Origin: Solimonas sp.
GTDB lineage: Bacteria; Pseudomonadota; Gammaproteobacteria; Nevskiales; Nevskiaceae
Assembly (NCBI GenBank): GCA_030149365.1
Contig: JASBRP010000034.1
Span: 50,434-114,433, forward strand
Direction: 5' to 3'
Length of the DNA: 64,000 bases
In this document: positions 1 through 10,300 of the stretch, in pieces
Layout of the letters: each line of letters starts with the position of its first letter
Numbering within the stretch: position 1 is the first letter of the stretch
Notes under the pieces: model-generated
Told to the model about the DNA's origin: nothing
The model's database searches: none
What the model saw: only the letters and a program-made list of their open reading frames with translations
Made by a program: the position numbers and the translations under genes

Positions 1-218
1 GCAGCCTTGTTCTTGTGGATCTGGCCCTTGTCGGCGTAACGATCCAGGACCGGCACCATTTCCTTGTAGGCAGCTTCGGCGGCGGTCTTGTCCTTGGCCG
101 TGACGGCCTTGACGACCTTCTTGATGGTGCTGCGGATCATCGAGCGCTGCGCCACGTTGTGCTCGCGACGCTTGACGGACTGGCGGGCGCGCTTTTTGGC
201 GCTGGCGATATTGGCCAA
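1..218 (-). CDS. rpsT: 30S ribosomal protein S20 (C-terminus cut off by window edge)
   Basis: Binds 16S rRNA in the small ribosomal subunit. The minus strand reads [20 protein letters not shown], the typical lysine/arginine-rich S20 amino end. About 72 of the usual ~87 codons are inside the window. The start is TTG at 218, preceded by AGGAG seven bases upstream. UUG is also the start codon of E. coli rpsT, where it takes part in autogenous control by S20, so it is probably real and not a mis-call. The gene diverges from murJ, the common gammaproteobacterial arrangement. Confidence 0.95.
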   Translation of the reverse strand, partial: MANIASAKKRARQSVKRREHNVAQRSMIRSTIKKVVKAVTAKDKTAAEAAYKEMVPVLDRYADKGQIHKNKA

Positions 219-267
219 GGTGAAACTCCTGAAGAATTCGGTTCAAACGGTCTTTTGAAGGGGGCGA

Positions 268-296
268 ATTCTCCGGGTTGACGCATTTTTTGTCAA
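268..296 (-). promoter_or_regulatory. sigma-70 promoter for rpsT
   Basis: On the minus strand a perfect -35 TTGACA (296-291) is followed after 17 bp by GAGAAT (273-268), a 4/6 match to the -10 consensus. Transcription would begin near 260 and give a leader of about 40 nt ending in AGGAG before the TTG start of rpsT. Confidence 0.7.
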
Positions 297-339
297 CTTT
301 AAGCGCCAGAAAACAAAGCCTTCTGTACACTGCGCGCCC

Positions 340-1884
340 ATGTCCAAGTCCCTCCTGAAGTCTTCCGGCATCGTCAGCCTGATGACCCTGCTGTCGCGCG
401 TGCTGGGCTTTGTGCGTGACGTGATGTTCGCCGCTTCCTTCGGCGCCTCGGCAGGAATGGACGCCTTCCTGGTGGCGCTCAAGATACCCAACTTCGGCCG
501 CCGCATGTTCGCGGAAGGGGCGTTCTCGCAGGCCTTCGTGCCGGTGTTCACCGAGATCAAGACCACCCGCCCGCAGGAGGAAGTGCGCGATCTGGTGGCC
601 GCCACCATGGGCACCCTGGGCGGCGTACTGGCGATGATCACGCTGGTGGGCTGCCTGGCGGCGCCGCTGCTGCTGTGGGTGTTCGCGCCTGGCTTCGGCA
701 GCGATCCGGCCAAGCAGGCGCTGGGTGCGGACCTGCTGCGCTGGACCTTCCCCTACCTGATGTTCATCTCGCTGACGGCGATGGCGTCGGGCGTGCTGAA
801 CAGCTACGGCCAGTTCGCCATTCCGGCGATCACGCCGGTGATCCTCAACCTCTGCCTGATCGGCGCCGCCTTCATCGACAACGACTCGGTGCAGATCCTG
901 GCCTATGCCGTGTTCGCGGCGGGCATCCTGCAGTTCGTCTTCCAGTGGCCGGCGCTGCGCAAGCTGGGCCTGCTGCCGCTGCCGCGCTGGGGCTGGAAGG
1001 ACCTGCGCGTGCGCCGCGTGGTGACGCTGATGTTGCCGATCCTGTTCGGTGCCTCGGTGCAGCAGATCAGCCTGCTGCTGGACACCATCCTGGCCTCGCT
1101 GCTGGTCACCGGCAGCGTCAGCTGGCTGTACTACGCGGACCGCCTGATGGAATTCCCCCTGGGCATCTTCAGCATCGCCGTGGCCACCGTGATCCTGCCG
1201 AGCCTGGCAGCGCAGCACGCCAAGCGCTCGGCCGACGATTTTTCCGCGACGCTGGACTGGGGCCTGCGCACGATCCTGCTGATCGGCGTGCCGGCCGCGC
1301 TGGGCCTGTTCCTGCTGGCGGGGCCGCTGACCACCACGCTGTTCCAGTACCACGCCTTCAACGCCCACGACGTGCGCATGACCGCCTGGGCGCTGATGGC
1401 CTATGCCTTTGGCTTCATGGGCTTCTCCCTGGTCAAGGTGCTGATCCCGGGCTTCTATGCGCGCCAGGAGACGAAGGTGCCGGTGCGCTTCGGCCTGATT
1501 GCCATCGCTTCCGGCATGGCCATGAGCGGCAGCTTCGTCGGCCTGTCCCTGCTGCTGGACTTCGAGGCCCCGCATGCCGGCCTGGCCCTGGCCACCTCGC
1601 TGTCGGCCTGGATCAATGCGACGCTGCTGTTCCGCCGCCTGCGCAAGGACGGCATCTACCGGCCCCGTGCCGGCTGGCGCAGCTTCGGCCTGCGGCTGTT
1701 CGCGGCCAACGGCGCCATGGCGGCATTGCTGCTGCTGGGCAGCCCGGCGCTGCAGGTCTGGATCGATGCCGGCCTGCGCCAGCGCGGCACCTGGGTGCTG
1801 GGCCTGGTGGCGGGGGCCATGGCCGTGTATTTCGCTACGCTATGGCTCTGCGGCATGCGCATGGCCCATTTCCGCCGCAGCTGA
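340..1884 (+). CDS. murJ: lipid II flippase MurJ (MviN)
   Basis: Polytopic inner-membrane protein of the MOP exporter superfamily that flips lipid II for peptidoglycan synthesis. Its 514 residues match the family length. Residues aligning with the essential charged set of E. coli MurJ are visible: R20, R26, D41, R54, and R268 in the YYADRLMEFP motif. Hydrophobic segments run through the whole protein. No Shine-Dalgarno precedes ATG 340. A TACACT box ends eight bases upstream, so the mRNA may have almost no leader. ribF follows after 9 bp. The upstream neighbour is divergent rpsT, as in many gammaproteobacteria. Confidence 0.96.
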   Translation: MSKSLLKSSGIVSLMTLLSRVLGFVRDVMFAASFGASAGMDAFLVALKIPNFGRRMFAEGAFSQAFVPVFTEIKTTRPQEEVRDLVAATMGTLGGVLAMITLVGCLAAPLLLWVFAPGFGSDPAKQALGADLLRWTFPYLMFISLTAMASGVLNSYGQFAIPAITPVILNLCLIGAAFIDNDSVQILAYAVFAAGILQFVFQWPALRKLGLLPLPRWGWKDLRVRRVVTLMLPILFGASVQQISLLLDTILASLLVTGSVSWLYYADRLMEFPLGIFSIAVATVILPSLAAQHAKRSADDFSATLDWGLRTILLIGVPAALGLFLLAGPLTTTLFQYHAFNAHDVRMTAWALMAYAFGFMGFSLVKVLIPGFYARQETKVPVRFGLIAIASGMAMSGSFVGLSLLLDFEAPHAGLALATSLSAWINATLLFRRLRKDGIYRPRAGWRSFGLRLFAANGAMAALLLLGSPALQVWIDAGLRQRGTWVLGLVAGAMAVYFATLWLCGMRMAHFRRS

Positions 1885-1893
1885 AGCTGACAC

Positions 1894-2817
1894 ATGGAAC
1901 TGATCCGCGGCTACCGAAACCTGCAGTCCCGGCACCATGGCTGCGTGCTGACGATCGGCAATTTCGACGGTGTGCACCGCGGGCACCAGGCGCTGATCGC
2001 CCGCGCCCGCACGCTGGGCGCGGAATTGGGCTTGCCGGTGGCGCTGATGACCTTCGAGCCTACCCCGCGCGAGTACTTCGCGCCCGACAACCCGCCGCCG
2101 CGCATCAGCACCTTCCGCGGCAAGGTCAAGGTGCTGCGCGAGCTGGGCGTGGACCGCATGGTGGTACAGCGCTTCGGGCCCAGCCTGGCGGCCATGCCGG
2201 CCGAGGATTTCGTGCGCGAGGCCCTGGTGCGCGCCGCCGGCGTTCGGGCCGTGGTGATCGGCGACGACTTCCGCTTCGGCCACAAGCGTGGCGGCGACTT
2301 GGCCCTGCTGCAGGCCATGGGCCGCGAGCTGGGCTTTGTCGCCGAGGGCCTGGGGACCGTGGCGGTGGGGCAGGAGCGCTGCAGCTCCACGGCCTTGCGC
2401 CAGGCCCTGGCCGAAGCCGACCTGGGCCGTGCAGAGGCCATGCTGGGCCGCCCCTACGAGATGACCGGCCATGTGCGCCGCGGCCTGCAGCTGGCGCGCA
2501 AGCTGGGCATGCCCACCACCAATATCTTCCTGCATCGCCCGCCGGCGCTGCGCCTGGGCATCTACGCCGTGCGCGCCCGGGCCAATGGCCATGACTACGA
2601 GGGCGTGGCGGCGCTGGGCGTGCGGCCCACCCTGGGCTTCACCCGATGCCTGCTGGAGACCCATGTCTTCGGCGAGCCGGGTGAGCTCTACGGCCACCCG
2701 ATGACCGTCCAGTTCCGCAAGTTCCTGCGTCCCGAGGAGCGTTTCGACTCCCTGGACGACCTGGCGGCCCAGATGCAGCGTGACAAGGCCGACGCCATGG
2801 CCTTCTTTGCTTCATAA
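1894..2817 (+). CDS. ribF: bifunctional riboflavin kinase / FAD synthetase
   Basis: Converts riboflavin to FMN and then FAD. The N-terminal FMN adenylyltransferase domain shows GNFDGVHRGH at residues 22-31, a nucleotidyltransferase HxGH-type motif. The C-terminal flavokinase domain shows G-x-PTTN around residues 205-210, followed by R-LGIYAV. The 307 aa length is normal. It lies 9 bp after murJ and 61 bp before ileS, in the conserved order ribF-ileS-lspA-ispH. The short gap before it holds no FMN riboswitch. Confidence 0.96.
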   Translation: MELIRGYRNLQSRHHGCVLTIGNFDGVHRGHQALIARARTLGAELGLPVALMTFEPTPREYFAPDNPPPRISTFRGKVKVLRELGVDRMVVQRFGPSLAAMPAEDFVREALVRAAGVRAVVIGDDFRFGHKRGGDLALLQAMGRELGFVAEGLGTVAVGQERCSSTALRQALAEADLGRAEAMLGRPYEMTGHVRRGLQLARKLGMPTTNIFLHRPPALRLGIYAVRARANGHDYEGVAALGVRPTLGFTRCLLETHVFGEPGELYGHPMTVQFRKFLRPEERFDSLDDLAAQMQRDKADAMAFFAS

Positions 2818-2878
2818 TTCGTATTTCCGCCAACGCTTTAGGGCCTGGGTCAGCCAGGCTCCGCGCCAGTCGTAGACC

Positions 2879-5746
2879 ATGAGCGACAAGAAAGACTACA
2901 AGCCGACCATCAACCTGCCGGAAACGCCGTTCCCGATGCAGGCCAACCTTGCCAAGCGCGAGCCGGACTGGCTCGGGCGCTGGGAGGGCGACGGTCTCTA
3001 TGCCCGCGTCCAGCAGGACACCGCCGGCCGGCCGCCGTTCTGGCTGGTGGACGGTCCGCCGTACGCCAATGGCGACATCCACATCGGCCATGCCGTCAAC
3101 AAGGTCCTGAAGGACATCGTCTGCAAGTCGGCGCGCCTGGAGGGCTTCCATGTGCCCTTCGTGCCGGGCTGGGACTGCCACGGCCTGCCGATCGAGCTGC
3201 AGGTGGAGAAGAAGTTCGGCAAGGTCGGCGAGAAGCTCGACGCCCGCGAGTTCCGCCAGAAGTGCCGCGAGTACGCCACCGAGCAGGTCGCGCGCCAGCG
3301 CGAGGACTTCAAGCGCCTGGGCGTGCTGGCCGACTGGGATCATCCGTATCTCACGATGGCGCCGACCTTCGAGGCCGAGCAGCTGCGTGCGCTGTCGCGC
3401 ATCATCGCCAACGGCCACGTCGTGCGCGGCTTCAAGCCGGTGCACTGGTGCCTGGACTGCGGTTCTTCGCTGGCCGAGGCCGAGGTGGAGTACGAGGACA
3501 AGAAGTCCTTCGCCATCGACGTGAAGTTTGCGGCCGCCGATGCCGCCGATATCGCTCGGCGCTTCGGCGTGGCGGACGCCGCGGGCGCCGCCTTCGTGAT
3601 CTGGACCACCACGCCCTGGACGCTGCCGGCCAACCAGGCCGTCGCGGCGGGCAAGGACATCGAATATGTGCTGGCGGACTTCCCCGAGCAGGGCCGCCTG
3701 ATCGTCGCGGCGCAGCTGCTGGAGAGCATCGCCAAGCGTTACGGTGCCGAAGCCACGGTGCTGGGCCGTGCCACCGGCGCGGCGCTGGAAGGTGCACGTG
3801 CGCAGCATCCTTTCGCAGGGCGCCAGGTTCCGGTGATCCTCGGCGAGCACGTCACGCTCGACGCCGGTACCGGCCTGGTCCATACCGCGCCCGCGCATGG
3901 CGTGGAGGACTATGTCGTTGGCAAGCTCTACAAGCTGCCGGTGGACAACCCCGTGCAGTCCTCCGGCAAGTTCACGGACGCCACGCCCCTGGTCGGCGGG
4001 CAGCACGTGCGCAAGGCCGAGGAGCCGATCATCGCCGCGCTGCGTGACAGCGGCGCGCTGGCGCACGTCACGCAGATCACGCACAGCTACCCGCACTGCT
4101 GGCGCCACAAGACGCCACTGATCTTCCGCGCCACGCCGCAGTGGTTCATTTCGATGGAAGCCGCCGGCCTGCGCCCGAAGGCTCTGGAAGCCATCCGCCG
4201 CACCAACTGGATCCCCGGCTGGGGCGAGGCGCGCATCCACGAGATGATCAAGGACCGCCCGGACTGGTGCATCTCGCGCCAGCGCACCTGGGGCGTCCCG
4301 CTGGCCGTGTTCGTGGAGCGCGAGACGCAGAGCCTGCATCCGGACAGCGCCGCGCTGCTGCTGAAGATCGCCGATCGCGTCGATGCCGAAGGCCTCGAGG
4401 CCTGGTGGGGCAGTACGCCCGCCGCCTGGGGCGTGGACGAGGCGCGCTACGAGAAGTGCACGGACACGCTGGACGTGTGGTTCGATTCCGGCGTGGTGCA
4501 CCAGTGCTTCTTCAAGAGCAATGGCTTCCCCATGCCCGACTACGCCGCGCTGGACAGCGCGGCGAACCGTGACCCGGCCACCGGCAAGAACGGCGCCCAG
4601 TCCACGGTGTTCTACCTGGAGGGCTCGGACCAGCATCGCGGCTGGTTCCACTCGTCCTTGCTGGCGCGTGTCGCCATGGACGGCCACCCGCCGTACACGC
4701 ACGTGCTGACCCACGGCTTCACCGTGGACGAGCAGGGTCGCAAGATGTCCAAGTCGCTGGGCAACGTCGTGGCGCCGCAGCAGGTGACCAAGACCCTGGG
4801 CGCCGACATCCTGCGCCTGTGGGCTTCCAGCTCCGATTACTCCGGCGAGATCGCGATCTCCGACAAGCTGCTGCAGCGCATGGCCGACGCCTACCGCCGC
4901 ATCCGTAATACCACGCGCTACTTGCTGGGCAACCTCAACGGCTTCGACCCTGCGGCCGACATGGTGCCGGTCGAGCAGATGCTGGCAATGGACCGGTGGG
5001 CCCTGCAGCAGGCCGAGGCGCTGCAGCAGGAGATCCGCTCGGCCTACGGCCGGCGTGAATTCCATCAGGTCTATCACAAGCTCCACAACTACTGCGTGGT
5101 GGACCTGGGCGGCCTGTACCTGGACGTGCTGAAGGACCGCCTCTACACCTCGCAGCCCAAGAGCCTGGCGCGCCGTTCGGCACAGACCGCGATGTTCCAC
5201 ATCGCCGAGGCCATGGTGCGCTGGATCGCACCGATCCTGTCGTTCACGGCCGACGAAATCTGGACCGCCCTGCCGGGCGACCGCAGTGCCTCGGTGTTCG
5301 CACAGACCTGGCATGCATTGCCGCAAGCCGGCGCCACCGAGGTGGACTGGGTGCGCCTGGCCTCGGTGCGCGAGGCGGTCAAGAAGGTACTGGAAGACCT
5401 GCGTGTCGGTGGCCAGATCGGCTCCGGCCTCAATGCCGAGGTGGCGTTGCATGCCGACGGCGAGCTCGCCACGGCGCTGGCAACGGTCGGCGAGGAACTG
5501 CGCTTCTGGTTCATCACCTCCGCCGTGACGCTGCAGGGCACTGCCGCACGCCCGCAGGATGCCGTGGAAGGCACCCTGCCGGGTGGCGAGACGCTGTGGA
5601 TCGCCGCCAAGGCCAGTGCCCATGCCAAGTGCGAGCGCTGCTGGCACCAGCGGCCGGAAGTCGGCCAGCATGCCGAGCACCCGATGCTCTGCGAGCGCTG
5701 CATCGTCAACGTTGACGGGGCGGGCGAAACGCGCCGCTACATCTAG
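2879..5746 (+). CDS. ileS: isoleucyl-tRNA synthetase
   Basis: Class I aminoacyl-tRNA synthetase charging tRNA-Ile, with editing of misactivated valine. The ATP-binding HIGH motif is at residues 68-71 and KMSKS at 622-626. The CP1 editing domain lies between them (GTGLVHTAPAHG and following). A C-terminal zinc site is formed by C918, C921, C938 and C941. At 955 aa it is the standard bacterial long form with the zinc tail. lspA starts 14 bp after the stop. Confidence 0.98.
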   Translation: MSDKKDYKPTINLPETPFPMQANLAKREPDWLGRWEGDGLYARVQQDTAGRPPFWLVDGPPYANGDIHIGHAVNKVLKDIVCKSARLEGFHVPFVPGWDCHGLPIELQVEKKFGKVGEKLDAREFRQKCREYATEQVARQREDFKRLGVLADWDHPYLTMAPTFEAEQLRALSRIIANGHVVRGFKPVHWCLDCGSSLAEAEVEYEDKKSFAIDVKFAAADAADIARRFGVADAAGAAFVIWTTTPWTLPANQAVAAGKDIEYVLADFPEQGRLIVAAQLLESIAKRYGAEATVLGRATGAALEGARAQHPFAGRQVPVILGEHVTLDAGTGLVHTAPAHGVEDYVVGKLYKLPVDNPVQSSGKFTDATPLVGGQHVRKAEEPIIAALRDSGALAHVTQITHSYPHCWRHKTPLIFRATPQWFISMEAAGLRPKALEAIRRTNWIPGWGEARIHEMIKDRPDWCISRQRTWGVPLAVFVERETQSLHPDSAALLLKIADRVDAEGLEAWWGSTPAAWGVDEARYEKCTDTLDVWFDSGVVHQCFFKSNGFPMPDYAALDSAANRDPATGKNGAQSTVFYLEGSDQHRGWFHSSLLARVAMDGHPPYTHVLTHGFTVDEQGRKMSKSLGNVVAPQQVTKTLGADILRLWASSSDYSGEIAISDKLLQRMADAYRRIRNTTRYLLGNLNGFDPAADMVPVEQMLAMDRWALQQAEALQQEIRSAYGRREFHQVYHKLHNYCVVDLGGLYLDVLKDRLYTSQPKSLARRSAQTAMFHIAEAMVRWIAPILSFTADEIWTALPGDRSASVFAQTWHALPQAGATEVDWVRLASVREAVKKVLEDLRVGGQIGSGLNAEVALHADGELATALATVGEELRFWFITSAVTLQGTAARPQDAVEGTLPGGETLWIAAKASAHAKCERCWHQRPEVGQHAEHPMLCERCIVNVDGAGETRRYI

Positions 5747-5760
5747 GAACTCGAATCCCC

Positions 5761-6258
5761 ATGTCCTTCCAGTACAAGAACGTCTACTGGCTCTGGCTCT
5801 CTGCCGCGATCATCGTGCTGGACCAGATCACCAAGCAGCTGGTGGTGAAGAATTTCGCGGAGTTCGAGCGCCTGGCGCTGACGCCGTTCCTCAACCTCTG
5901 CCGCGTCCACAACACCGGTGCCGCCTTCTCGATGATGAGCGAGCTGCCGCCGATGGCCTTCGTGCTGCTGGGTACCGTGGTCAGCGTCGGAATCCTGGTC
6001 TGGATGCGCGGCAACCCCACCAGCCAGCGCCTGGTGGCGGTAGCCCTGGCGCTGATCCTGGGCGGAGCGCTGGGCAACGTGATCGACCGGGCCACTCGCG
6101 GGCATGTTGTTGATTTCATAGATTTCTACGTAGGCACTTGGCATTTCCCGGCGTTCAACGTGGCCGATATCGCCATCACCTTCGGTGCCGGCTTCCTGAT
6201 CCTGGATATGCTTCTGGATCTGCGACGCGGCAAAATGGCGGCAACGTCGCAGAAGTGA
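5761..6258 (+). CDS. lspA: lipoprotein signal peptidase (signal peptidase II)
   Basis: Inner-membrane aspartyl protease that removes the signal peptide from diacylated prolipoproteins such as NlpD in this window. Four hydrophobic segments are visible. The catalytic aspartates are D118 (GHVVDFIDF) and D136 (FNVADIAI), and GNVIDR lies just before the first. The 165 aa length is typical. In many gammaproteobacteria an FKBP gene (fkpB) sits between lspA and ispH; here only 22 bp separate them and no such gene is present. Confidence 0.97.
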   Translation: MSFQYKNVYWLWLSAAIIVLDQITKQLVVKNFAEFERLALTPFLNLCRVHNTGAAFSMMSELPPMAFVLLGTVVSVGILVWMRGNPTSQRLVAVALALILGGALGNVIDRATRGHVVDFIDFYVGTWHFPAFNVADIAITFGAGFLILDMLLDLRRGKMAATSQK

Positions 6259-6280
6259 CGAACGAAGTGACGAGGTCCTG

Positions 6281-7222
6281 ATGCAGATTCTTCTGGCCAA
6301 CCCGCGCGGCTTCTGTGCCGGGGTGGATCGCGCGATCGAGATCGTCGAGCGTGCCCTCGAGGTGCTGGGCGCACCGATCTACGTGCGGCACGAGGTGGTG
6401 CACAACCGCTTCGTGGTGGACGACCTGCGCGCCAAGGGCGCCGTATTCGTCGAGGAAGTGGACGAAATTCCCGAGGGTGCCACCTGCATCTTCTCCGCGC
6501 ACGGCGTCTCGCAGCAGGTGCGTCTGGATGCCGCCAATCGCGGCCTGACCGTGTTCGACGCTACCTGCCCGCTGGTGACCAAGGTCCACATCGAGGTCAA
6601 GCGCTATTCCCGCGAGGGCAGGGAGGTCGTGCTGATCGGCCACGCCGGCCATCCCGAAGTGGAAGGCACCATGGGCCAGTTCGACGCCAGCCAGGGCGGT
6701 CACATCTACCTGGTGGAAACCCCGGACGACGTCGCCAAGCTGGCGATCCGCGATCCGGCGCACATGGCCTATGTCACCCAGACCACATTATCGGTGGACG
6801 ACACCTCGCGTGTGATCGACGCCCTGCGCCAGCGATTCCCGCAGATCCACGGCCCGCGCAAGGACGACATTTGCTACGCCACACAGAACCGCCAGGACTC
6901 CATCAAGGAGTTGGCGTCGAAGTGCGACGTCGTACTGGTGGTGGGCTCCAAGAACAGCTCCAACTCCAACCGCCTGCGGGAGTTGGCTCAACTCCGTGGC
7001 GTGCCCTCCTATCTCATCGACGGCCCCCAGGATATCGACCCCACCTGGCTGACCGATCGCAAGGTGGTCGGCGTCACCGCCGGCGCCTCCGCGCCGGAAA
7101 TCCTGGTCAAGCAGGTTGTTGCTCGTCTGCGAGAGCTGGGCGGTGAGAGCGCGCAGGAGTTGCCCGGGCGACAGGAGCACATCGTCTTCTCGCTGCCACA
7201 GCCGCTGCGGCGCCAGGGCTGA
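6281..7222 (+). CDS. ispH: 4-hydroxy-3-methylbut-2-enyl diphosphate reductase
   Basis: Last enzyme of the MEP isoprenoid pathway, producing IPP and DMAPP with a [4Fe-4S] cluster. The three cluster cysteines are visible at C12 (NPRGFCAGV), C96 (DATCPLV) and C198 ([10 protein letters not shown]). The catalytic region EEVDEIPEG and the SAHGVS motif are also present. The 313 aa length is normal. It ends the murJ-ribF-ileS-lspA-ispH run and is followed by a strong hairpin terminator. Three other MEP genes (dxr, ispD, ispF) are in this window. Confidence 0.97.
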   Translation: MQILLANPRGFCAGVDRAIEIVERALEVLGAPIYVRHEVVHNRFVVDDLRAKGAVFVEEVDEIPEGATCIFSAHGVSQQVRLDAANRGLTVFDATCPLVTKVHIEVKRYSREGREVVLIGHAGHPEVEGTMGQFDASQGGHIYLVETPDDVAKLAIRDPAHMAYVTQTTLSVDDTSRVIDALRQRFPQIHGPRKDDICYATQNRQDSIKELASKCDVVLVVGSKNSSNSNRLRELAQLRGVPSYLIDGPQDIDPTWLTDRKVVGVTAGASAPEILVKQVVARLRELGGESAQELPGRQEHIVFSLPQPLRRQG

Positions 7223-7269
7223 TCACGCATCGACGCGCCTTTGGCGAGAGCTATTGCAGTCCCAAAAGC

Positions 7270-7302
7270 AAACCCCCTGACGCATGCAGCGTCAGGGGGT
7301 TT
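7270..7302 (+). terminator. bidirectional rho-independent terminator between ispH and pilY1
   Basis: A perfect 14-bp stem, AAACCCCCTGACGC (7270-7283) and its complement (7289-7302), encloses a 5-nt loop. It lies between convergent ispH (plus) and pilY1 (minus). Short T-runs flank it on both strands, so it can serve both genes. Confidence 0.85.
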
Positions 7303-7325
7303 ATCGCTTCCGGCGAGTTCGTCGC

Positions 7326-10300
7326 CTACTGCGTCCGCAATTCGCGCCAGGACAAGCGGCGGGTGTTGGCTGCCAGACCCTCGACCGGCGTCGGTGCCAC
7401 CACTGTCGTGCCATCCGACAGGCGGACGAGACTGAGCACCTTGTTGTTGGGTAGGCGGATCAGCACGGGGCGCGTTGCCAGGGCGTTGCCGATCTTGATG
7501 CTGGACACGTTCTGCGCCGTCGATACCGACTTGCCACTGCGGTAGTCGAAGAAGTTGATGTAGCTCGAGCCGCCCACCGTGCAGGCATCCGATGCCGGGA
7601 CGTTGGTGGTGACTGCCAGCGTACCCAGCTGCAGGTCGGCGTCGGTGACCGAGCGCTCGCCGCCGATCGGCCAGTCGACATACCAGCCATTGTTTACCGC
7701 CAGGTTCACAGTGGCGTTGCTGTTGCTGCGCGTTTCCTGCCCCGGGGTACAGATCGAGGAGCCGGTGGGGCAGGTGCTGGCGGTCAGCGTCTGCCTTACG
7801 AAGCTAGAGTCGCTGCGCGGGTTGCCATAGCTCACCGTGCCCAGAGTATCTTTCACCGCGTAGAACGACTCCGTAGCCGAGGAGCCCAGATCGCTGATAC
7901 CCAGATACAGTCCGGTGCCGAAAAAGATCATCGCCGTACCAGAGACATCGCCCAGCTGCGGGCGCGAGGTGATTGGCCTACCGACTGCAGCAAGCCTGTG
8001 CGCATCAAAGCCAGCCGCACCCACGTCGCCGTTGACGTCGAAGCGCCACATGTTGCCCAGCAGATCACCGCCGTAGACGCGTTGCGCGGTGTTGTCGAAC
8101 TCGGCGTTGTCCGCCCAAGCGCGGATTTGCGCCAAGCCACTGGGTGCCGCGGCAGTGCCGACACCGGTGCTGATCTTGCGGACCAGGGAGCCGTTCGCGG
8201 CATTGACCACGTAGAGATAACCCACACCGTCGCCGGAAGGGCCACCGGTGGCGGTGCTGTTGTTATAGCCGGAGGTCAGGAAGACCACCCAGGTGCCGTC
8301 CTTGAGCTTGGAGATTTCCGGTCGGCCGAAGGTCAAGCCCATGTTGACGTCAGTGAACTCCCACAAGGCCTTGGGTGCCGCGGGGTCGGTGACGTCCAGC
8401 GCGTAGTAGGACCGGCCACCGGCGTTGAGGCCCGCCACCAGGATGGTGCGCCATTCACCGCCGATGTAGACGTCGCTGACCAGCGGCGTGCCGTCGGCGA
8501 AGTATTCATGGTTCACGCCATAATTCTTGTCCGCAAGCTTGTAGAGCTTCGGCAGCAGCGTGGTCGGGATGTAGGCCCAGCGCTCGGAGCCGTCATCTGC
8601 GTTGAACGCATGGAGCATGCCGTCGTTGGAGGCAACGTACACCGTGCCGGCACGTCCTGCCTTCGACGATTTGAAGCCGCTGTAGCCACTGTCGGTGTAG
8701 CTGAACACCGGCTTCTTCACGTAGGCCGGCTCGGCGTTGACGATATCGCCCAGCACGTGTTCGCGCTCGCGATAGTACTTGCTCGAGTCGAACAGCCCAC
8801 CCTCGTTGGTACTGTCGCCGCGCAGGAAATTGACGAGGTTCTGGCCGGCTGCCGCAGCCTGCGAGGCGGAATTCAGGCAGTTGGTGCCGCTGCTGCAGAA
8901 CTGCGAGAGGGGATTGATGTTGGGCGTCTGGAAGTAGGCGCGCTGGGTGGCGTCCAGGCCAGCCCACAGGAAAGGCTCGAGCTTGTTGGCCGCACTGCTG
9001 TCGAAGATGTAGATATTGCGGCTGGTATTGGTGTCGAGTTGATCCCGCGCACTCCAGTCCGCGCCACCGGAAAGCGAGCCGGTGCTGATGTCGATGGTCT
9101 GGCGGATCAGCTGGCCGGTCCATTTCACCGACTCGAAGGTCGAGCTGAAGATGAAGTTGTCGCCGGACACTACGTTGGGGTTACTCGCGGTGGCGGCGGC
9201 GGCGGTGCCGGTGCGTACCGAGACACCGGCCAGCGCATCGGTCAGTCCGTCACGCAGCGAAGCAGGATCGCGCGCACTGTAGTACTTGCCTCGGCCATTG
9301 ACTGCTGCATGCCAGAGATCGTCGATGCGGGGTTCCAGGAGGCTGGTGGGGTTGGGCCAGACGCAGGCGCCCGAGCTCTGCCAGGAGCAGATGCCGCCGG
9401 CCGGGTTGGCCTGCACGGCATTCTTGATGCTGTGGAAATCGCCCTCGGTGGCAGTCTCGTAGTCCGTCTGGTACTGCATGTAGCCGGGAATACCGAGGCC
9501 CACCGTGAAGGTGGTCATGTGCTGGTGGCTTGCCGAGTCCTGGCCGCTGACCGGAACATTGTTTTCGCAGACGTTGTTGCCGACCGTGGCAGGCGGCACC
9601 GGGGCGCCGACACAGTTGCCGAAGCCGCTCGTGCGCAGGTCGGTGTTGTAGTAGTAGGCAGCAATGTCGGCCAGGTTGTTGCTGGATTCGTTGCCGTCCT
9701 TGTAGGGCTCGGGCAGGCTGCCGTCCTGGTTGCCAACCATCGTGCTGCCATCAACCTGAACGGCGTTGGCGTCGTCGCGGGTAGTGCCCGTACCGGAGGT
9801 GCTGTTCCAGTAGCCGTCGGTCGAGAGGATCGTGAAGTTCTGCTGGCAGGAATACTGCACCGGATCGTTGCCGCCGGAGGACGTCAGCTTGCCAGCATAG
9901 ATACGGCCGGCGCGCGCCAAGGCCTTCTGCAAAGGCGTGGAGCCGGAGGGGTCGGAGCCGAACAGGCTGCTGTACCAGTTCGCTTTAGTCGTGGTGTTGA
10001 AGGTGGTGATGGCCCTGTTGCGCGAGGTCGCATTGATCTCGGCAAAGCCGAGGCGATACTTCTCGCCGATCGGCGAGAACGCAATGGCCGCGGAGGATTT
10101 CATCATCTGCGCGCGCGTATGGTAGTAGGCCCACCAGTTGGCGAAGTTGGTCATCTCCTCGTTGTAGGTGCAGGTGCTGCCCGCGCAGTCGGTACGCGTG
10201 CTGGCCTTCGGGTAGCTGGTGCGAGAGGGCACGATGTCAGTGCGCACGAAGCGGCCGCTGTACTGCGCCGGGACCGGCGGTACGGCCGGTACAGGATCCG

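Noticed and set aside
1885..1893. FMN riboswitch before ribF
   Set aside because: Only 9 bp separate murJ and ribF; there is no room and no RFN motif.
675..2594. 639-aa plus-strand frame across murJ and ribF
   Set aside because: Shadow of two clear genes in another frame; Pro/Ala/Gly/Arg-rich composition typical of GC-rich out-of-frame reading.
2639..5680. 1013-aa minus-strand frame opposite ileS
   Set aside because: Antisense shadow of a full-length synthetase with all motifs; no family features.
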